Below are positions 19,072 to 26,905 of a DNA stretch of 64,000 nt, piece by piece (position 1 is the stretch's first letter; the number at the start of each line of letters is the position of its first letter). The notes beneath the pieces were generated by a model. The model was not told where the DNA came from. It did not search any database and saw only the letters and a program-made list of their open reading frames with translations. Source of the stretch: UBA12018 sp051656605 (GTDB lineage: Bacteria > Bacteroidota > Bacteroidia > Bacteroidales > CAMTPD01); the NCBI GenBank assembly GCA_051656605.1, contig JBOGCF010000007.1, positions 62,001 to 126,000 of the forward strand, written 5' to 3'. Made by a program: the position numbers and the translations under genes.

Positions 19072-20385
19072 TTATGCTAATGCCAACTTCACCAATAGGA
19101 AGATTGCAATCAAATACATCGTGATTGTTACTTCTTTAGCTTTACCTGTAAAGATTTTGATGAATACAAAGCTCAACATACCGAACGTAATACCTTCAGC
19201 AATGCTGTATGCCATAGGCATCATGATGATGGTAAAGAATGCTGGAATAGATTCAGACATATCGTTGAAGTCTACATCAACTACACTCGACATCATAAAC
19301 AAACCTACCATAACAAGCGCAGAAGCTGTAGCTGCCGCAGGAATGATAGCAAACAATGGTGCCATAAACAATGCTACAAGGAACAAACCGGCTACAGTAA
19401 GTGCTGTAAGACCTGTGCGGCCGCCTTCTGCTACACCTGAAGCACTTTCTACGTAAGTTGTTACCGTACTTGTACCACAAATCGCACCTACAGTTGTACC
19501 TACCGCATCAGCCATTAATGCCGATTTAACGCGAGGGATATTACCTTGCTCGTCCATCATACCTGATTTTGAAGCAACACCAACCAACGTTCCTACTGTA
19601 TCAAACAAGTCTACAAACATAAATGTAAACACGATCAATACCATATCAAGGCTGAAGATCGTCTCAAAGTTCAAAGACAACTTTCCGAATGTAGGAGCCA
19701 TCGAAGGAGGCAAACTAAACAAATTAAAGCTTTCAGGAATGAGAGTAACACCTAGAGGAATACCAATAATCGTAGCAACTAAAATACCAATCAATAGCGC
19801 ACCTTTAACACGCTTGATCAATAATACACCCATGATTAAGATACCAACCAAAGCTACAATACTAGATCCGGAAGTAACATCTCCAAGTGTTACAGGAATA
19901 CCAGTACCTTGCTTTACGATACCTGCATTGCAAAGACCAATAAATGCAATAAACAAACCAATACCAACGCTCACTGCTCGTTTTAGGTTCATCGGAATAG
20001 CATTCACAATGGCTTCACGCACATTAAACAAAGAAAGAATCATAAAGATGATACCTTCGATAAATACAGCAGTAAGAGCCATCTCCCAAGAATAGCCCAT
20101 ACTAAGCACAACCGTATATGCAAAAAAAGCATTAAGTCCCATCCCCGGTGCAAGCGCAAAAGGTAAGCGGGCCACTAATGCCATCAACAGTGTTGCAATA
20201 ATTGAAGAAACTACGGTAGCAGTAAAAACAGAAGGCTTATCCATTCCACACTCACTGAGCATGCTTGGGTTTACAATCAGGATGTAAGCCATTGTCATGA
20301 AGGTAGTCAAACCGGCAATCAGCTCGGTCTTTACATTTGTTCCATTTTTCTTAAGTTGGAACCAATTCTCAAGGAAGGTTTGCAT
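19072..20385 (-). CDS. NCS2-family purine permease (AzgA/GhxP-like)
   Basis: 437 residues with about 12-14 hydrophobic segments. The N-terminus ELIAGLTTFMTMAYILIVNP and the motif APGMGLNAFFAYTVV are hallmarks of the AzgA branch of NCS2 transporters, as are VDLFDTVGTLVGVA and AICGTSTVTTYVESASGVAEG further on. These carry adenine, guanine or hypoxanthine with protons across the inner membrane. The exact base cannot be called. It stands alone, with a candidate promoter at 20424-20453 and its own terminator. Confidence 0.9.
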   Translation of the reverse strand: MQTFLENWFQLKKNGTNVKTELIAGLTTFMTMAYILIVNPSMLSECGMDKPSVFTATVVSSIIATLLMALVARLPFALAPGMGLNAFFAYTVVLSMGYSWEMALTAVFIEGIIFMILSLFNVREAIVNAIPMNLKRAVSVGIGLFIAFIGLCNAGIVKQGTGIPVTLGDVTSGSSIVALVGILIMGVLLIKRVKGALLIGILVATIIGIPLGVTLIPESFNLFSLPPSMAPTFGKLSLNFETIFSLDMVLIVFTFMFVDLFDTVGTLVGVASKSGMMDEQGNIPRVKSALMADAVGTTVGAICGTSTVTTYVESASGVAEGGRTGLTALTVAGLFLVALFMAPLFAIIPAAATASALVMVGLFMMSSVVDVDFNDMSESIPAFFTIIMMPMAYSIAEGITFGMLSFVFIKIFTGKAKEVTITMYLIAIFLLVKLALA

Positions 20386-20687
20386 AAATACAATTATTCG
20401 CGTTAATAATTATAGAATGCATGCAAAGTTACGCAAAAAACATAAAACACAAGCAGATGTATCGCACTAAATATCTTAAAAAAAACAATCAGCAATATCT
20501 TTTTTAAACTAATTGGCATCGTCTTTGTTGTATAGACCTTTGTAAAAATTGAGCTATATTCTGATAATGAATAAACTGGCCAATGCCCTAATTGGAATCA
20601 ATTCATTTTTAATTTAATTTGTCTTTATTACTTTGAACGCAACATTCTGTCTCCTATATTTGTAATAATAAGAAAAGATATTTCTGC
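20386..20687. other. Divergent intergenic region (permease / nth)
   Basis: AT-rich. It contains a minus-strand promoter candidate (CTTG 20453-20450, 18-bp spacer, TAACTTTG 20431-20424) for the permease and the nth promoter at 20632-20662. No purine-riboswitch fold was recognised between the permease promoter and its start by eye. Confidence 0.5.
20632..20662 (+). promoter_or_regulatory. Promoter of nth
   Basis: TTTG at 20632-20635, 19-bp spacer, TATATTTG at 20655-20662; 25 bp before the ATG. Confidence 0.7.
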
Positions 20688-21359
20688 ATGAGAAAGAAAG
20701 AACGATATACAGGGATTATTAACTGGTTTAGCAAGCATATGCCTGTAGCGGAAACAGAGTTACACTACTCAAATCCATACGAACTATTGGTTGCTGTAAT
20801 TTTATCAGCTCAATGTACCGATAAACGTGTAAACATGGTTACCCCTGCACTATTTGAAGCCTATCCTACAGCTGCCGATTTGGCTGAAGCCGAAGTTGAC
20901 GATATATTTTATTACATTAAAAGCATTTCATTTCCGAACAACAAGGCTAAACACCTATATGGTATGGCACGCATGCTGGTGAATGATTTTAATGGTGAAG
21001 TCCCTTCCGAAATGGAGCAGCTAACAAAACTCCCAGGTGTAGGAAGAAAAACAGCCAATGTTATTTCTGCGGTTGTTTTCGAGAAACCGGCTATGCCTGT
21101 AGATACACATGTGTTTAGATTATCCAATCGAATAGGCCTTACCAATAATTCTAAAACCCCGCTAGAAACGGAAAAAGAACTCGTCAAAAACATTCCGGGA
21201 TATTTACTACCCATTGCCCATCACTGGCTCATTCTACATGGCAGATATGTATGTTTGGCGCGCAAACCTAAATGCGAAAGTTGTGGTATTACAGAATGGT
21301 GTAAGTATTATGCTCAAAAGCAACGCAAACTGGATAAGGATCAGAAACTAACAGTATAA
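20688..21359 (+). CDS. nth: Endonuclease III
   Basis: 223 residues, normal length. The helix-hairpin-helix LPGVGRKTANV carries the catalytic Lys (K121), and the catalytic Asp lies in VDTHVFR (D139). The C-terminal four-cysteine cluster C-x6-C-x2-C-x5-C (CLARKPKCESCGITEWC) binds the [4Fe-4S] centre. It is a bifunctional DNA glycosylase/AP lyase that removes oxidised pyrimidines in base-excision repair. The next gene, a 55-residue Cys-rich protein, begins three bases after its stop codon, so the two are co-transcribed. Confidence 0.96.
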   Translation: MRKKERYTGIINWFSKHMPVAETELHYSNPYELLVAVILSAQCTDKRVNMVTPALFEAYPTAADLAEAEVDDIFYYIKSISFPNNKAKHLYGMARMLVNDFNGEVPSEMEQLTKLPGVGRKTANVISAVVFEKPAMPVDTHVFRLSNRIGLTNNSKTPLETEKELVKNIPGYLLPIAHHWLILHGRYVCLARKPKCESCGITEWCKYYAQKQRKLDKDQKLTV

Positions 21360-21362
21360 CCC

Positions 21363-21530
21363 ATGTGGCAAGAAATAACAATTACAATCATCGGTCTTAT
21401 TGTCGTAGGTATATTACTCCGCAAAGTGATTTGTTTTTTCACCGTTTCTCGTCATAGCAATAAATGCAGCAATTGTAGCGGTTGTGCTCTAAAAGACAGC
21501 ATGAAGGATAAACAAAAGAAACGACAATAA
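21363..21530 (+). CDS. Small FeoB-associated-type Cys-rich membrane protein
   Basis: A 55-residue ORF whose ATG lies 3 bp after the nth stop. It starts MWQEITITIIGLIVVGILL, a single transmembrane helix, then RKVICFFTVSRHSNKCSNCSGCALK, with a CxxCxxC cluster, and a basic tail. This is the layout of the FeoB-associated Cys-rich family (PF12669). No feoB or feoA gene is in the window, so the iron link is only by family. The Cys cluster and exact spacing argue that it is real. Confidence 0.75.
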   Translation: MWQEITITIIGLIVVGILLRKVICFFTVSRHSNKCSNCSGCALKDSMKDKQKKRQ

Positions 21531-21538
21531 ACAACAAA

Positions 21539-21575
21539 CCCCGAAGCTTGAATTATATCAACTTCGGGATTCGTT
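21539..21575. terminator. Bidirectional terminator between nth operon and CPBP gene
   Basis: Stem of CCCGAAG with CTTCGGG (plus flanking TT/AA pairs and one bulge) around an AT-rich loop; T-rich on both sides. Confidence 0.6.
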
Positions 21576-21593
21576 ATATCACATTTGATTCAC

Positions 21594-22478
21594 TTAAGAT
21601 AGGCCAAACTCGTCGACATGATCAGCTTTTTGGATATCTTTCTCTTGAGCAAACCCTTCTTTATTCAATAGTTTATTGATTTGATATAAGGAAACAAACA
21701 GCAGAACTAATGCTCCTAAAACAATGATTACCGAAGCTATAAATCCATATTTTGATGCAACACTTGCATAAAATGACACCTCCGAATCAGTAAGTGCTTT
21801 ATCCCCCAATAACAAAACCGACATTAACACAGCCAGACCATTATTGAAAAAATGAGCAGCAATAGTAAGTGTAGAGTTACGAGTCTTTGCATAAATCCAC
21901 CCAAGATAACATCCTAAAATAAATGCTGTTATCATTTGCTGAGGTACTCCATGCGTAAGCGCAAATAAAACCGATGCCAATAAAACAGCATTTACCTTCG
22001 AGTAGCGATGCATAAAACCATTAAGCAAGATCCCTCTAAAAATCAATTCCTCAAAAACAGGTGCCATAACAACCGTAGATAGAATTAAAACAACAACAGG
22101 CAACTGCAATAAACCTTCCATTATGTCTTTAATCAGTTTATCCAATATCGGAATAGATGGCAAACTCTCTTGTATTGGAATACTCACTCCTAATATCAAT
22201 CCTATCGCAGCTAGAAACAACCATATAAATAATGCCTTATGCCTTACTTTAAACTGATAAGAAAATGTTTGAACTTTATGCTTCTGCAGTAAATTAAGAA
22301 CAAACCATGTGCACATAGCGCCGAGAAACAACGAAAGCCCAATCTGTGCTTGGGTTATCGAAGTTATCATCCAATCAAATACACCAAGAAACATTGACAT
22401 CCCCCAGAATAATAAGCAGGCACCTAATCCTTTCCATACCCCGGGATAAAGATTGGAATCATTCATTGTTTTAATCAT
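21594..22478 (-). CDS. CPBP-family intramembrane glutamic protease
   Basis: The ATG at 22478 is chosen because it overlaps the stop of the upstream gene as ATGA; the open frame runs further up to 22748, but only through DUF2752 coding sequence read in another frame. This gives 294 residues with about eight membrane segments. The Abi/CPBP motifs are present: EELIFRGILL (EExxxR), FALTHG (FxxxH) and HFFNNG (third motif). Family members are intramembrane endopeptidases of the Rce1/CAAX type, some tied to bacteriocin immunity or protein processing. It is the third gene of a coupled membrane-protein operon. Confidence 0.88.
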   Translation of the reverse strand: MIKTMNDSNLYPGVWKGLGACLLFWGMSMFLGVFDWMITSITQAQIGLSLFLGAMCTWFVLNLLQKHKVQTFSYQFKVRHKALFIWLFLAAIGLILGVSIPIQESLPSIPILDKLIKDIMEGLLQLPVVVLILSTVVMAPVFEELIFRGILLNGFMHRYSKVNAVLLASVLFALTHGVPQQMITAFILGCYLGWIYAKTRNSTLTIAAHFFNNGLAVLMSVLLLGDKALTDSEVSFYASVASKYGFIASVIIVLGALVLLFVSLYQINKLLNKEGFAQEKDIQKADHVDEFGLS

Positions 22479-22852
22479 ATGTTTCGGATAATCATAAATA
22501 AAATAAATAATATTGCAATAGTCATAGATGCTTTGCTTCCATAAAGCAATCTGTATATTCGTTCTATCCTTACACTCTTCGTCCTCATCCATTCGCAATA
22601 TAAGGCAAGCATTATATAAGGTATCGCTAAAACAACTAAGAAATTCATTCTTAGCGCATCCATAATTTGAAAATGTAATAGATCGTGTATTGCTCGTTGT
22701 GACCCACAACCCGGACATTGCCAACCTGTCAATAACAGAAATGGACATTTAGGAAACAGAAGTTGTTCGGCCGGATTAAAGAGATAGTACGCCAATAATC
22801 CGGTCAAGGCCAGCGAAAGCAATACAATATACTTCAATAAACTTCTAGACAT
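22475..22852 (-). CDS. DUF2752 membrane protein
   Basis: 125 residues with three hydrophobic segments. The signature CPFLLLTGWQCPGCGSQRAIH, a Cys-rich motif after the first helix, identifies DUF2752 (PF10825). Its function is unknown. The start ATG overlaps the stop of the CD225-type gene (TAATG) and its stop overlaps the CPBP start (ATGA), so the three genes are translationally coupled. The CxxCG motif suggests a metal or redox role, but this is only inference. Confidence 0.85.
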   Translation of the reverse strand: MSRSLLKYIVLLSLALTGLLAYYLFNPAEQLLFPKCPFLLLTGWQCPGCGSQRAIHDLLHFQIMDALRMNFLVVLAIPYIMLALYCEWMRTKSVRIERIYRLLYGSKASMTIAILFILFMIIRNI

Positions 22853-23328
22853 TAGTTATTCATCATAAACGGCATCCACGAAACACCCATTACAATCATG
22901 AATAACAAATAAATAAAGAAACTCCCAATTGCTGTAAATAGAGAAACTAACACCCATGTACGAGCCGAACGAGAAGCTTCTTGTGCCTCAGTTATTCTAC
23001 CTGCAAAAAAGCGTGATTCAACTCTGGATGAATATATCAAAGCAACAATACCGAACGGTAAGCAACAAAAAAGGGTAACCAGGATTGATTCAATTAACCA
23101 AGTCTTTGGCATCGGCGGTTTGGCTTCATTTTCAGGTTTGGCTTCAAATGCTTTGTTTACAAAGAGAGCTCTTACTTCGGGAATTTGAGATGCCGGCTTC
23201 CATTCAGACATCCATTCTGTCTTTACAAGTGTTTCGGGACGAATTCTTTCATTTCTCAACTCCTCTAATGTGAATGGGCCTTTTTTCTCATCACCGTTGT
23301 TGTAGTAATACATTGTCAATACTTCCAT
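22852..23328 (-). CDS. GYF_2 + CD225/dispanin-type membrane protein
   Basis: 158 residues if the first ATG is used; an ATG at 23313 (MYYYNNGDEKKGPF) fits the family better. The N-terminal ~60 residues are a GYF_2/DUF4339 domain (GPFTLEELRNERIRPETLV, W-x-P). A linker and two transmembrane helices follow, with the CCLPFGIVALIYSSRV segment typical of the CD225/dispanin family. It heads the operon with DUF2752 and CPBP genes. A -7 like element (TATATTTG on the minus strand, 23358-23351) lies upstream. The molecular role is not known. Confidence 0.8.
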   Translation of the reverse strand: MEVLTMYYYNNGDEKKGPFTLEELRNERIRPETLVKTEWMSEWKPASQIPEVRALFVNKAFEAKPENEAKPPMPKTWLIESILVTLFCCLPFGIVALIYSSRVESRFFAGRITEAQEASRSARTWVLVSLFTAIGSFFIYLLFMIVMGVSWMPFMMNN

Positions 23329-23490
23329 AATAGTAAATTTTTAAGTCTTCCAAATATATACTTTTTTGTCAAACATTATTTTATTCCTAAATAAAATCTA
23401 CGAAATTTCTATAATCTACAACGTAAGTGCTTTTCATCCGTATTAATCAAGTATATTTACAACCAACTTAAACGTCGTATATCTTCAAAC

Positions 23491-24012
23491 ATGAAAAAAG
23501 TCATCACAACTCTATTCGCTGCAATTGCAATTTGCTCGTCTGCTCAGGAGAATGAAAAATTTCACATCCATGAACATGGACAAAATGAAATAGGATTAAG
23601 CTTTGGCCCATCCTACTCTTTCGAACACAATGAATGGAAAGCTAGTGCGCATCTTCACTATTTCAGATCAATCAAACCTGAAAGTAAATGGGCTCTTGGA
23701 GGAAGTTTGGAATCTGTTTTTGGAGAAGGCCAGCATTATAATGTAAGTGCCGGAGTAAAATACACACCAATTCCACATATACATGTAGCCATAATGCCGG
23801 GTGTAAACTTCACAAAAGAAAATCACAATCATACCGAAGAACTTGCCCAAGCACATCATAACCAATTTAAAGCAGCCTTTGCCGTACATGGAGAGATCGT
23901 TGCTGATCTGCTTATCATCGGTAAATTTCACGTAGGTCCCACTCTTGATTTTTCTTGGAGCAAGGGGCATACACACATTATGCCAGGTTTACATACTGCA
24001 TACTCTTTCTAA
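23491..24012 (+). CDS. His-rich secreted beta-barrel-like protein, function unknown
   Basis: 173 residues with a signal peptide (about residues 1-19, ending CSSAQ). The mature part has alternating hydrophobic strands ending in an aromatic residue (HTAYSF), as in small outer-membrane barrels. It is unusually His-rich, with runs such as FHIHEHGQNE, HIHVAIMP, ENHNHTEELAQAHHN and KGHTHIMPGLH. Such spacing suggests metal binding near the outer membrane, but no family is recognised. It stands alone between the CD225 operon and a strong terminator. Confidence 0.7.
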   Translation: MKKVITTLFAAIAICSSAQENEKFHIHEHGQNEIGLSFGPSYSFEHNEWKASAHLHYFRSIKPESKWALGGSLESVFGEGQHYNVSAGVKYTPIPHIHVAIMPGVNFTKENHNHTEELAQAHHNQFKAAFAVHGEIVADLLIIGKFHVGPTLDFSWSKGHTHIMPGLHTAYSF

Positions 24013-24014
24013 AC

Positions 24015-24056
24015 AAAACGGGACTACACTTTTATAAAAGAGTAGTCCCGTTTTAC
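24015..24056. terminator. Terminator after the His-rich gene
   Basis: Stem of 18 bp with one mismatch (24015-24054), very short loop, T-run after it. It could serve both strands. Confidence 0.85.
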
Positions 24057-24084
24057 TTTATCATAAATACTTGTTATTGCCGCA

Positions 24085-25293
24085 TTAAGACAATGATAAT
24101 CCTTTCATTTGTATTTTAGTTAGAATAGCATTCTTTCTTTGCATCAATTCTTCAAAATAAGACTCATCTGCTTTATGGAATGCTTCAATCACTAAATCGC
24201 TTACCATCGAATAAATCTCTGATTGATTAAATTTACAATGAGGTTTTACCTCCTCTACTATTTTTTGAATAAACTCATCATTGATATCTGATAAGTATGC
24301 ATTATATTTCTTCAATGAACATGGTTTTTCACTGCGATAGAAACAAAACTCAATATAACGACAAATATTAATCTTAAGCAATCGCTCATCTTTCTCATTG
24401 ATAAATGCCCAATAGTAGTCCCAATAAAGTTTTGCGTTTTCAACATCATTCGCTAAAGCATAAATTCTTGCAACATGAGCCAAAGCCTCGAATCTTCCAT
24501 CTTGTAAAATTTCTGGAGCCATAGATAACGTTCCCATTTGCTCCGTTATCATTTGCGTCTTATTGTTTGCATACTCATCGAAAGATATCGTACGTAGTTG
24601 ACATTCCAATAAAAAGCATAAGGACAATGGATAGTTTTGTTCGAGCCCATAATCTGCACACAAATGACAAAGAGTTAACACTTCCATAAACTCTTCCGAT
24701 TCTTCTGCTTTATATTGCTTAATGAGATCCCATAATCGACTTGCTCCTAGTTCAACTAGAAAGGCTGTTTTTTCATCACCTTCTAAAGAAAGTAGTTTTC
24801 TATACGTATCGGTATCAAGATAACTTTTCAAGGACTCATCGATTGTAGGTGCGTCTCCAAATTTAAAAACGCCATCCTCCATCGCTTTTGTCATTTGTGC
24901 CAAATAGGCTTCTTCATCATTGATTTCCAATCCCATCATATCAGCCATACCCAATAATGCTGTCCTTAATTGCTCCTCTGTCATTTCAGGCTCTTCAATG
25001 ATTTCATCTTCAGTAAAATACTGTTCTATATAATTAATCACATTTGAATATTCAATTTTATATGCATCTGAAGCATATTCCGAACACTTAAAATCAGAAA
25101 GATATTCACTCAGTTTGATATCCTCTAGAGTTTCCGGATCTATTTCATAATACTCTTCCAAACTGCAAACATCAACACCATAACACAAATTGAGTTGATC
25201 TAATCTACAATTAGGGTGAAACTGCATCGTTCCGACATGTAAGATATCCTTACGCTGCTTATTTGATATTATATATATATAAACGTCATCCAT
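24085..25293 (-). CDS. Hypothetical cytoplasmic protein, 402 aa
   Basis: No family recognised. The protein is acidic and mostly helical, with no signal peptide or membrane segment. The first ~60 residues look like a beta-rich domain (LHVGTMQFHPNCRLDQLNLCYG). A Glu/Met-rich middle (TEEQLRTALLGMADMMGLEIN) and a C-terminal half resembling helical repeats follow (ALAHVARIYALANDVENAKLYWDYYWAFI). A good promoter (25334-25363) supports expression. It is a single-gene unit. Confidence 0.75.
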   Translation of the reverse strand: MDDVYIYIISNKQRKDILHVGTMQFHPNCRLDQLNLCYGVDVCSLEEYYEIDPETLEDIKLSEYLSDFKCSEYASDAYKIEYSNVINYIEQYFTEDEIIEEPEMTEEQLRTALLGMADMMGLEINDEEAYLAQMTKAMEDGVFKFGDAPTIDESLKSYLDTDTYRKLLSLEGDEKTAFLVELGASRLWDLIKQYKAEESEEFMEVLTLCHLCADYGLEQNYPLSLCFLLECQLRTISFDEYANNKTQMITEQMGTLSMAPEILQDGRFEALAHVARIYALANDVENAKLYWDYYWAFINEKDERLLKINICRYIEFCFYRSEKPCSLKKYNAYLSDINDEFIQKIVEEVKPHCKFNQSEIYSMVSDLVIEAFHKADESYFEELMQRKNAILTKIQMKGLSLS

Positions 25294-25333
25294 CGGTTTT
25301 AAGTTTTATTCTTATTGTTAATAGGTTTCTTTA

Positions 25334-25363
25334 CAAATGTAACCTTTTTTAATTGGGTTCAAA
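25334..25363 (-). promoter_or_regulatory. Promoter of the 402-aa hypothetical gene
   Basis: On the minus strand TTTG (25363-25360), 18-bp spacer, TACATTTG (25341-25334); 40 bp before the start codon. Confidence 0.6.
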
Positions 25364-25510
25364 AGCTTTAAAGCTTTATTTATTCAAAACACAATCATCA
25401 GACAAAGCCTCCAAGAAAGCTCTGATAAACTTATTCTAAAAGCCATTTGTTTGTAAAGTAGCAAAAGTGTATTTGCTTTTACATATGTCAAATCTCTACA
25501 TTATACAATC

Positions 25511-26527
25511 ATGAATACAGACGATAAAAACATCAAAGTTGTATTATTCAGTGCCAAATCATACGACAAAACAAGTTTTGATCTTGTAAATGAAAAATAC
25601 GGATTCGATATTGAATACCACGAAGATACACTATCAGAACAGAACCTCATCTTGACCAAAGGTGCAGATGTTGTATGTGTGTTCGTTAATGATGTCGTTA
25701 CCGCCGAACTAATTGAGGGAATGCTTCGAAACGATGTAAAACTACTAGCGCTGCGCTGCGCCGGATTTAACAATGTCGATCTCAAAGCAGCTCAAAACAG
25801 ACTTCCTGTTGTACGAGTCCCGGCATACTCTCCCCATGCTGTAGCCGAATATACTCTTTCACTAATGCTTACTCTGAACCGAAAGATACATCGGGCTTAC
25901 TGGAGAACTAAGGATGGAAACTTCGCTCTACACGGACTGAGTGGCTTTGATATGTATGGCAAAACCGTTGGTGTAATAGGCACAGGCAAAATTGCTAAAA
26001 TCTTAATCATGATGCTTAGAGCAATGGGTATGATTGTACTTGGATATGATGTATATCCGGATAACAAGTTTGCTGAAGAAGTAGGAATGTCATATGTTAC
26101 GCTCAACGAATTGTTTGAACGTTCCGATATTATCACGCTACATTGTCCGCTTACTTCAGACAACAAGCATATGATTAATGAAGATAGCATTTCTAAAATG
26201 AAGACCGGCGTAATGATAATCAATACAGGTCGAGGACAATTAATCAACTCTACCGCATTAGTAGAAGGTCTAAAAACCAGAAAAGTAGGTGCCGCAGGCT
26301 TAGATGTATATGAAGAAGAAGGTGAATACTTTTACGAGGACCTTTCTGATAAGATTATCAATGATGATACGCTTGCTCGACTTCTATCGTTCAATAATGT
26401 CATTGTCACCTCTCATCAGGCATATTTTACAACAGAAGCTTTACATAACATAGCAAGTACCACACTTGAAAATATTCAGCAATGCTTTAAATACGGACAG
26501 TTTCCAAACGCAGTGCTTTTTGCATAG
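25511..26527 (+). CDS. ldhA: D-lactate dehydrogenase (D-isomer 2-hydroxyacid dehydrogenase)
   Basis: 338 residues. The NAD-binding motif GVIGTGKIAKI and the family signatures HCPLTSDNKHMIN and INTGRGQLINSTALVEGL (catalytic Arg) are present. The late TSHQAYFTTEA segment carries the catalytic His. The N-terminal catalytic lobe (KVVLFSAKSYDKTSF) is that of fermentative LdhA, which reduces pyruvate to D-lactate in the cytoplasm. Other 2-hydroxyacid substrates are possible. A weak promoter is seen (TTTG 25446-25449, 18 bp, TGTATTTG 25468-25475) and a terminator follows. Confidence 0.9.
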   Translation: MNTDDKNIKVVLFSAKSYDKTSFDLVNEKYGFDIEYHEDTLSEQNLILTKGADVVCVFVNDVVTAELIEGMLRNDVKLLALRCAGFNNVDLKAAQNRLPVVRVPAYSPHAVAEYTLSLMLTLNRKIHRAYWRTKDGNFALHGLSGFDMYGKTVGVIGTGKIAKILIMMLRAMGMIVLGYDVYPDNKFAEEVGMSYVTLNELFERSDIITLHCPLTSDNKHMINEDSISKMKTGVMIINTGRGQLINSTALVEGLKTRKVGAAGLDVYEEEGEYFYEDLSDKIINDDTLARLLSFNNVIVTSHQAYFTTEALHNIASTTLENIQQCFKYGQFPNAVLFA

Positions 26528-26541
26528 CAGATTAATAAGAC

Positions 26542-26582
26542 AAAGCCTCTCAACCGGAAGTATTCCGAATTGAGAGGCTTAT
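26542..26582 (+). terminator. Terminator after ldhA
   Basis: Arms AAGCCTCTCAA and TTGAGAGGCTT plus inner GGA/TCC pairs form a long stem around a short loop. Confidence 0.75.
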
Positions 26583-26615
26583 CCCCTAACTAATGAATCT
26601 TTTTGTTTGTGAAAT

Positions 26616-26813
26616 CTATTTCGTTATCTTCCAACCCTGATCTCCATATTGACTAGAATCGGAGTCGTCATAATCATCATAACTACGATCGATATTCAAG
26701 TCTTGATCTTCTTCATACTCAGATCCGTCTTTGCTATCTTCGATATAAGGAATCTTATCCGGTTCGTTATACCACTCACTCTTATTGCTATTGTTATTCT
26801 TCTCGTTGTTCAT
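26616..26813 (-). CDS. Small acidic hypothetical protein
   Basis: An ORF of 65 residues from the ATG at 26813 (73 from 26837). It is strongly acidic and hydrophilic, with Asp/Glu/Tyr/Ser-rich stretches (DDYDDSDSSQYGDQGW) and no cysteines, signal peptide or helix motif. No family recognised. It lies alone between the ldhA terminator and the beta-helix gene. Its unusual composition and lack of a competing frame make it plausible, but a chance ORF is possible. Confidence 0.45.
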   Translation of the reverse strand: MNNEKNNNSNKSEWYNEPDKIPYIEDSKDGSEYEEDQDLNIDRSYDDYDDSDSSQYGDQGWKITK

Positions 26814-26905
26814 AGCTCTTACTGCTAAGGTATACATATTTTCTGTTTATAAAACACGAAAGGTTGTATTATTGTTTGCAAGCAAGCAACATAAGCCAAC
26901 GAATA

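Noticed and set aside
22478..22748. N-terminal extension of the CPBP protease
   Set aside because: The sequence overlaps the DUF2752 gene in another frame; the ATGA overlap gives a better start at 22478.
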